From assembly GCA_019416685.1 (NCBI GenBank), contig DXWV01000102.1, forward strand, positions 7,079 to 71,078: a DNA stretch of 64,000 bases. Reading direction: 5' to 3'. Positions 60,315-64,000 of this stretch are shown here, piece after piece (the stretch's first letter is position 1; the number at the start of each line of letters is the position of its first letter). The notes below the pieces were generated by a model. The model did no database searches and was not told the origin of the DNA. It saw only the letters and a program-made list of their open reading frames with translations. Position numbers and translations under genes: made by a program. Source of the stretch: Bacteroides sp. GTDB taxonomy: Bacteria; Bacteroidota; Bacteroidia; Bacteroidales; Bacteroidaceae.

Positions 60315-60405
60315 TTATTATTTACTGGCTTCTATTGATCTGTAGGCAAATACAAAAGATTTTTTATTATTTTGTTAAATAAAGCGGTGATTGATAAAAA
60401 TAATG

Positions 60406-60413
60406 TATCTTTG
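60406..60413 (+). promoter_or_regulatory. -7 box deciding the start of the dehydratase gene
   Basis: TATCTTTG 31 nt before ATG 60444. An in-frame earlier start at 60372 would lie upstream of this promoter and is rejected. Confidence 0.68.
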
Positions 60414-60443
60414 CAACGCCTAAAACAAAAAACTGTAAAAAGA

Positions 60444-62348
60444 ATGAAACCAAGATTTTTTCATCGGTACCTTTCTTCAAAGGTATTGCCTATTTGGACT
60501 ATTCTGTTGATTGATGTCTTTATTATTATATCTTCGTGTATGTTGGCATATGCGCTTCGTTATGATTTTCGTAGTATTTTTTTAGACTCTTCTACTATTG
60601 ACAAGACCATTCTCTGGACTGTAATTGTTAATTTGGTATTTTTCCGGGTATTTCGTACATATTCTAATGTGCTTCGTTTCTCCTCGTTTGTAGATATTAT
60701 GCGTATTTTCGTATCTCTCACTGTATCATACGGGGTATTGATGGTCACGAGTGTCCTTTTGGATACATATTTCAATGTAAAGATAGCTCCGGTAAGTGTA
60801 TTGTTTATGGCGTATGTCATAAATTTTGCTCTGATGGCTTGTTCGCGTATTGTGGTTAAAATGTTTTTTGAAATCATTAATTTTGACCGCAGCCAGACTG
60901 TTAATGTATTTATTTATGGTGCAAAAGAAGTAGGTGTAAATATAGCCAAGTCATTGCGTGTAAATTTGCGTAATCATTATCGTTTGCGTGGTTTTATTGC
61001 TGACGAACCCGAATTGATTGATAAGATTATGATGGGGGTGAAGGTATATCCCAATGATGATACACTGATTGAAAGGTTGGATGATCGTGATGTGAATACC
61101 ATTATCATTTCTCCGGCTAAAATGGATCAGTTGAAGAAAACAGATATAGCAGATCGTTTGTTGGCTCATAATATAAAACTACTTACTGCACCTCCTTTGA
61201 GTGAGTGGGGCGGACAGCCTTTGAATCGCACTCAGTTGAAAGAAATTCAGATTGAAGACCTTTTACAACGCGAACCGATTGAAGTAGATATTCATAAGAT
61301 TGCCTCTCATCTTGAAGGGAAAAGGGTGATGATTACTGGTGCTGCCGGTTCTATCGGCAGTGAAATAATGCGTCAGGTGGCTTCTTTTAATCCCTATAAG
61401 CTGATTTTGGTAGATCAGGCAGAGACTCCTCTTCATGACATTCGTCTTGAATTACAGGATCGGTGGAGAGATATTGATGCTGAGACTATTGTTGCTGATA
61501 TTTCTAATCCGACTCGTATTGAGGCTATTTTCCGTGAATATAAACCTCAATACATATTCCATGCAGCAGCCTATAAGCATGTACCAATGATGGAAGATAA
61601 TGTGTCTGAATCTATTCAAGTAAACGTAGCCGGTACACGTATTTTAGCTGATTTTGCTGTAAAATACGGTGCAGAGAAGTTTGTGATGATCTCTACTGAT
61701 AAGGCTGTAAACCCAACGAATGTGATGGGATGTTCCAAACGTATTTGTGAAATTTATGTGCAGTCTTTGGCTAAAAAACTACAGGAAAAAGGAGAGGGAA
61801 CCGTACAATTTATCACTACCCGCTTTGGCAATGTATTGGGCTCTAATGGCTCTGTAATTCCTCGTTTTCGCGATCAGATTCAGCGCGGAGGTCCTGTTAC
61901 TGTGACTCACCCTGAAATTATTCGTTATTTTATGACTATTCCGGAAGCTTGTAGGTTGGTACTTGAAGCCGGAAGTATGGGAAATGGTGGAGAGATTTAT
62001 ATTTTCGATATGGGCAAACCTGTTAAGATTGTTGATTTGGCTAAGCGTATGATTAGTCTTTCGGGCCGTACAGATGTAAAAATAGAGTTTACCGGATTGC
62101 GACATGGAGAAAAGCTATATGAGGAACTTTTGAATGTGAAAGAGTTGACAAAGCCTACCTATCACGATAAGATTATGATTGCCACTGTCCGCGAGTATGA
62201 TTATGATGAAGTGAAAGAACGTATCCAGAATTTAATTGAAATGAGTTATACGTACGATCAAATGAAGATTGTAGCGGCTATGAAGGATATTGTTCCCGAA
62301 TTTGTAAGTAAAAACTCTTGTTTTGAAGCATTGGATAAGAAGAATTAA
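60444..62348 (+). CDS. UDP-GlcNAc 4,6-dehydratase-type enzyme (WbpM/PglF/CapD family)
   Basis: 634 residues. Four N-terminal membrane helices, a first Rossmann-like domain (VFIYGAKEVGVNIAKSL), then the SDR catalytic domain with TGAAGSIGSE, AAYKHVPMMEDN and ISTDKAVNPTNVMGCSKR. The usual Tyr of the SDR triad is Met (VMGCSK), as in long membrane members WbpM and PglF. It makes the 4-keto-6-deoxy sugar nucleotide used in surface polysaccharide or glycoprotein glycan synthesis. No capsule cluster is seen nearby, so a general glycosylation role is possible. Confidence 0.88.
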   Translation: MKPRFFHRYLSSKVLPIWTILLIDVFIIISSCMLAYALRYDFRSIFLDSSTIDKTILWTVIVNLVFFRVFRTYSNVLRFSSFVDIMRIFVSLTVSYGVLMVTSVLLDTYFNVKIAPVSVLFMAYVINFALMACSRIVVKMFFEIINFDRSQTVNVFIYGAKEVGVNIAKSLRVNLRNHYRLRGFIADEPELIDKIMMGVKVYPNDDTLIERLDDRDVNTIIISPAKMDQLKKTDIADRLLAHNIKLLTAPPLSEWGGQPLNRTQLKEIQIEDLLQREPIEVDIHKIASHLEGKRVMITGAAGSIGSEIMRQVASFNPYKLILVDQAETPLHDIRLELQDRWRDIDAETIVADISNPTRIEAIFREYKPQYIFHAAAYKHVPMMEDNVSESIQVNVAGTRILADFAVKYGAEKFVMISTDKAVNPTNVMGCSKRICEIYVQSLAKKLQEKGEGTVQFITTRFGNVLGSNGSVIPRFRDQIQRGGPVTVTHPEIIRYFMTIPEACRLVLEAGSMGNGGEIYIFDMGKPVKIVDLAKRMISLSGRTDVKIEFTGLRHGEKLYEELLNVKELTKPTYHDKIMIATVREYDYDEVKERIQNLIEMSYTYDQMKIVAAMKDIVPEFVSKNSCFEALDKKN

Positions 62349-62364
62349 TAGAGATATAAAAGAT

Positions 62365-62407
62365 AAAAAAATGGCTGCGTTATGAAATACAACGCAGCCA
62401 TTTTTTT
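62365..62407. terminator. Bidirectional terminator between convergent genes
   Basis: 17-bp perfect stem (AAAAAAATGGCTGCGTT and its complement) around ATGAAATAC, with A/T tails that serve both strands. Confidence 0.9.
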
Positions 62408-62412
62408 ATCTT

Positions 62413-63384
62413 TTATTTGTTGGAGAAGTATTTTAGGAATTGAGTACGTTCCCACATATTGATGCCTTGCACATCTTTTGCATTCAATTTCCCCTTAAAC
62501 TGTGCGATATTTTTAAACCCTTTCTGTGCCATCCATGTGGTCAGGAAACGAGTCATTTCTCCAATATACATGTTGGTATTTTGGTAGATCGTACTACATA
62601 CTTCTACAGCCGATGCTCCTGCCAGGATAGCCTTTACTACAGCTGCCGGTTTGTGTACCCCTCCGGATGCTGCATAGTCAATCTTATCAACCATTGCAGA
62701 AGCAATTCCTATCCAACGAAGTGTTTTGGATAAGTCGGAAGCACTACTGAATACATTTCCGGAAATATGCTCCATCTTTTCAATATCAATATCCGGCTGG
62801 TAGAAACGATTGAACAATACAACTGCTGCTGCACCGTTGGCGTAAAGTTGGTCAATGAGTGCGACAGGATTGGTCAGATTATCACCCAGCTTCATGATTA
62901 CAGGAATCTTAACGACTTTTTTAATATGACTCAGAATATCAATATGGCGTTGTTCAAACGAACCATATTTATATTGAATGTCCGATTGCACTGCGAGGAT
63001 ATTGATTTCCAGTGCATCTGCACCGGCTTCTTCCATCTGCTTTGCAAAATCGATCCATTCAGTATCCGTATAACAGTTGATACTTGCGATGATTGGAATA
63101 TCACATACTTTTTTACTTTCTTTGATCAGTTCCAGATATTCGGCCAGTTTATGTTCTCTGATATAATCAGCCAGATAATCATTACCTTCAGAATAAGTGG
63201 GGTCTTTAAGTTGATCAGCTTCAATGAGTATCTGCTCCTCAAAAAGCGATTTCAATACGATGGCTCCGGCTCCTGCTTCGGCCAACTTTTTGTTTTTCCC
63301 GGCACTATTGGTTAGTCCCGAACTGCTAATGATAATGGGATTCTTTAGTTGAAGCCCGGCAAAAGTAGTTTTTAAATCGGTCAT
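62413..63384 (-). CDS. Dihydroorotate dehydrogenase-like flavoprotein
   Basis: 323 residues with the TIM-barrel order of class 1 DHODH-like enzymes: LKNPIIISSSGLT, IIASINCY, ADALEINILAVQ, VIMKLGDN, AAVVLFNRFY and ASGGVHKPAAVVKAILAGAS for the FMN phosphate site. The usual catalytic Cys/Ser loop is not clear, and pyrD proper is likely elsewhere, so the substrate is uncertain. Starts 11 nt after the next gene's stop, suggesting an operon. Confidence 0.78.
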   Translation of the reverse strand: MTDLKTTFAGLQLKNPIIISSSGLTNSAGKNKKLAEAGAGAIVLKSLFEEQILIEADQLKDPTYSEGNDYLADYIREHKLAEYLELIKESKKVCDIPIIASINCYTDTEWIDFAKQMEEAGADALEINILAVQSDIQYKYGSFEQRHIDILSHIKKVVKIPVIMKLGDNLTNPVALIDQLYANGAAAVVLFNRFYQPDIDIEKMEHISGNVFSSASDLSKTLRWIGIASAMVDKIDYAASGGVHKPAAVVKAILAGASAVEVCSTIYQNTNMYIGEMTRFLTTWMAQKGFKNIAQFKGKLNAKDVQGINMWERTQFLKYFSNK

Positions 63385-63395
63385 AGTAGATAATT

Positions 63396-64000
63396 TTAAA
63401 TGTTATAGTCTCTTTCTCCAAAAATCTTGCTTCCTATCCGTACAAGCGTACTCCCTTCGGCAATAGCCTGAGGATAATCATGTGACATACCCATAGATAG
63501 TTCACAAAAAGTGTCTGAATGAGAGAAATAAGTAGCTTTCAATTCTTTGAAAAGGCTATTTAAAGAACAGAATTCCCGGTCTATTTGTTCAACATCATCT
63601 GTGTTGCTGGCCATGCCCATAAGTCCGCATATCTGTACGTTTTTCAGTCCTTTCCATGTTCCGGCAGACAACATCTCCCTGCATTCTTCAGCGCTGAAAC
63701 CAAACTTTGTCTCTTCTTGTGCTATATGCAATTGCAACAGACACTTAATGGTACGTTCTGCTTTGGTGGCTTGTTTATTGACTTCTACAAGCAGCTTATA
63801 TGAATCGATACCATGAATCATGGCTACATAAGGAGCCATATATTTAATTTTGTTTGTTTGCAAATGTCCGATGAAATGCCATTCGATATCCTTGGGTAAG
63901 CTCTCGTGTTTGGCAGTCATCTCCTGTACTTTGCTTTCTCCGAAAATACGCTGTCCCGCATTGTAAGCTTCTTCTATAGCTTCACAGGGATGGAATTTCG
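63396..64000 (-). CDS. YggS-family PLP homeostasis protein, 5' end outside window
   Basis: Frame is open to the right edge of the window (upstream residues KFHPCEAIEEAYNAGQRIFG then ESKVQEM), so only the C-terminal 200 or so residues are present. Motifs: GHLQTNKIKY, then CGLMGMASNTDD and LSMGMSHDYPQAIAEGSTLVRIGSKIFG. The YggS/PLPBP family binds pyridoxal phosphate without known catalysis and keeps B6 pools balanced. Confidence 0.88.
   Translation of the reverse strand, partial: KFHPCEAIEEAYNAGQRIFGESKVQEMTAKHESLPKDIEWHFIGHLQTNKIKYMAPYVAMIHGIDSYKLLVEVNKQATKAERTIKCLLQLHIAQEETKFGFSAEECREMLSAGTWKGLKNVQICGLMGMASNTDDVEQIDREFCSLNSLFKELKATYFSHSDTFCELSMGMSHDYPQAIAEGSTLVRIGSKIFGERDYNI

Noticed and set aside
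1..64000. tRNA or rRNA genes
   Set aside because: No cloverleaf with the GTTCRANNC T-loop pattern or rRNA core sequence was noticed by reading; a dedicated scan could not be run.

Overview
The window looks like chromosomal DNA of a Bacteroides species (Bacteroidales). Promoters carry the TAnnTTTG -7 box, ribosome-binding sites are weak, and the gene content is typical: type V pilus (fimbrillin/Mfa2/DUF3868/DUF3575) loci, tyrosine recombinases beside invertible promoters, DUF4846, DUF2023-flavodoxin and a carboxypeptidase-regulatory-domain TonB receptor. No rRNA, tRNA or CRISPR was recognised. Both window edges cut a gene (kdgK on the left, a YggS-type gene on the right).

Layout. 1-2.3 kb: KDG kinase and KDPG aldolase, separated by a small element that encodes a four-helix-bundle (S23/IVS-type) protein inside long inverted repeats; an ORF-less copy of the element follows the aldolase. 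2.3-8.7 kb: a split ThrE-type exporter, small membrane proteins, a CDF zinc transporter, an AspT/YidE-type transporter with a DUF4846 partner, and an unknown cytosolic protein. 8.9-28.3 kb: pilus locus 1 on the minus strand. It holds a recombinase, a 51-bp inverted repeat enclosing an invertible promoter, a small winged-helix-like gene, DUF3575, DUF3868/OmpA, an Mfa2-like anchor, a giant repeat protein of about 2,345 residues, an HU-like DNA-binding protein and two fimbrillin-like proteins of about 1,000 residues. 28.4-41.5 kb: a metal and redox region with a His-rich membrane protein, a TonB receptor, a di-heme peroxidase, and a minus-strand cluster of porin, imelysin, di-heme oxidoreductase, porin and a c-type lipoprotein. 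41.5-42.5 kb: flavodoxin and DUF2023. 42.7-51.4 kb: pilus locus 2 on the plus strand, with its own recombinase and invertible promoter, an OmpA-DUF3575 fusion, fimbrillins, an Mfa2 anchor and a putative tip adhesin with a FISUMP-like C-terminal domain. 51.5-64 kb: stand-alone AICAR transformylase, hemerythrin protein plus LuxR-type regulator, a candidate small RNA, an IS3-family element, a 23-bp TGTACA array, an LRR surface protein, a CPBP protease, dnaB, a WbpM/PglF-type dehydratase, a DHODH-like protein and a YggS-type protein.

How the parts fit together. In the assembled orientation both invertible promoters point away from their pilus operons and into the 3' end of the neighbouring recombinase gene, so both pili read as OFF with antisense transcription across the recombinase. 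Separately, five promoters share a 17-nt motif (consensus YATWWATRGGKATTGTC) placed exactly 18 nt upstream of the -7 box. They precede a small membrane protein, the His-rich/TonB pair, the porin-imelysin cluster, flavodoxin and the hemerythrin-LuxR pair. This looks like a single metal or redox regulon that the sequence reveals by itself.
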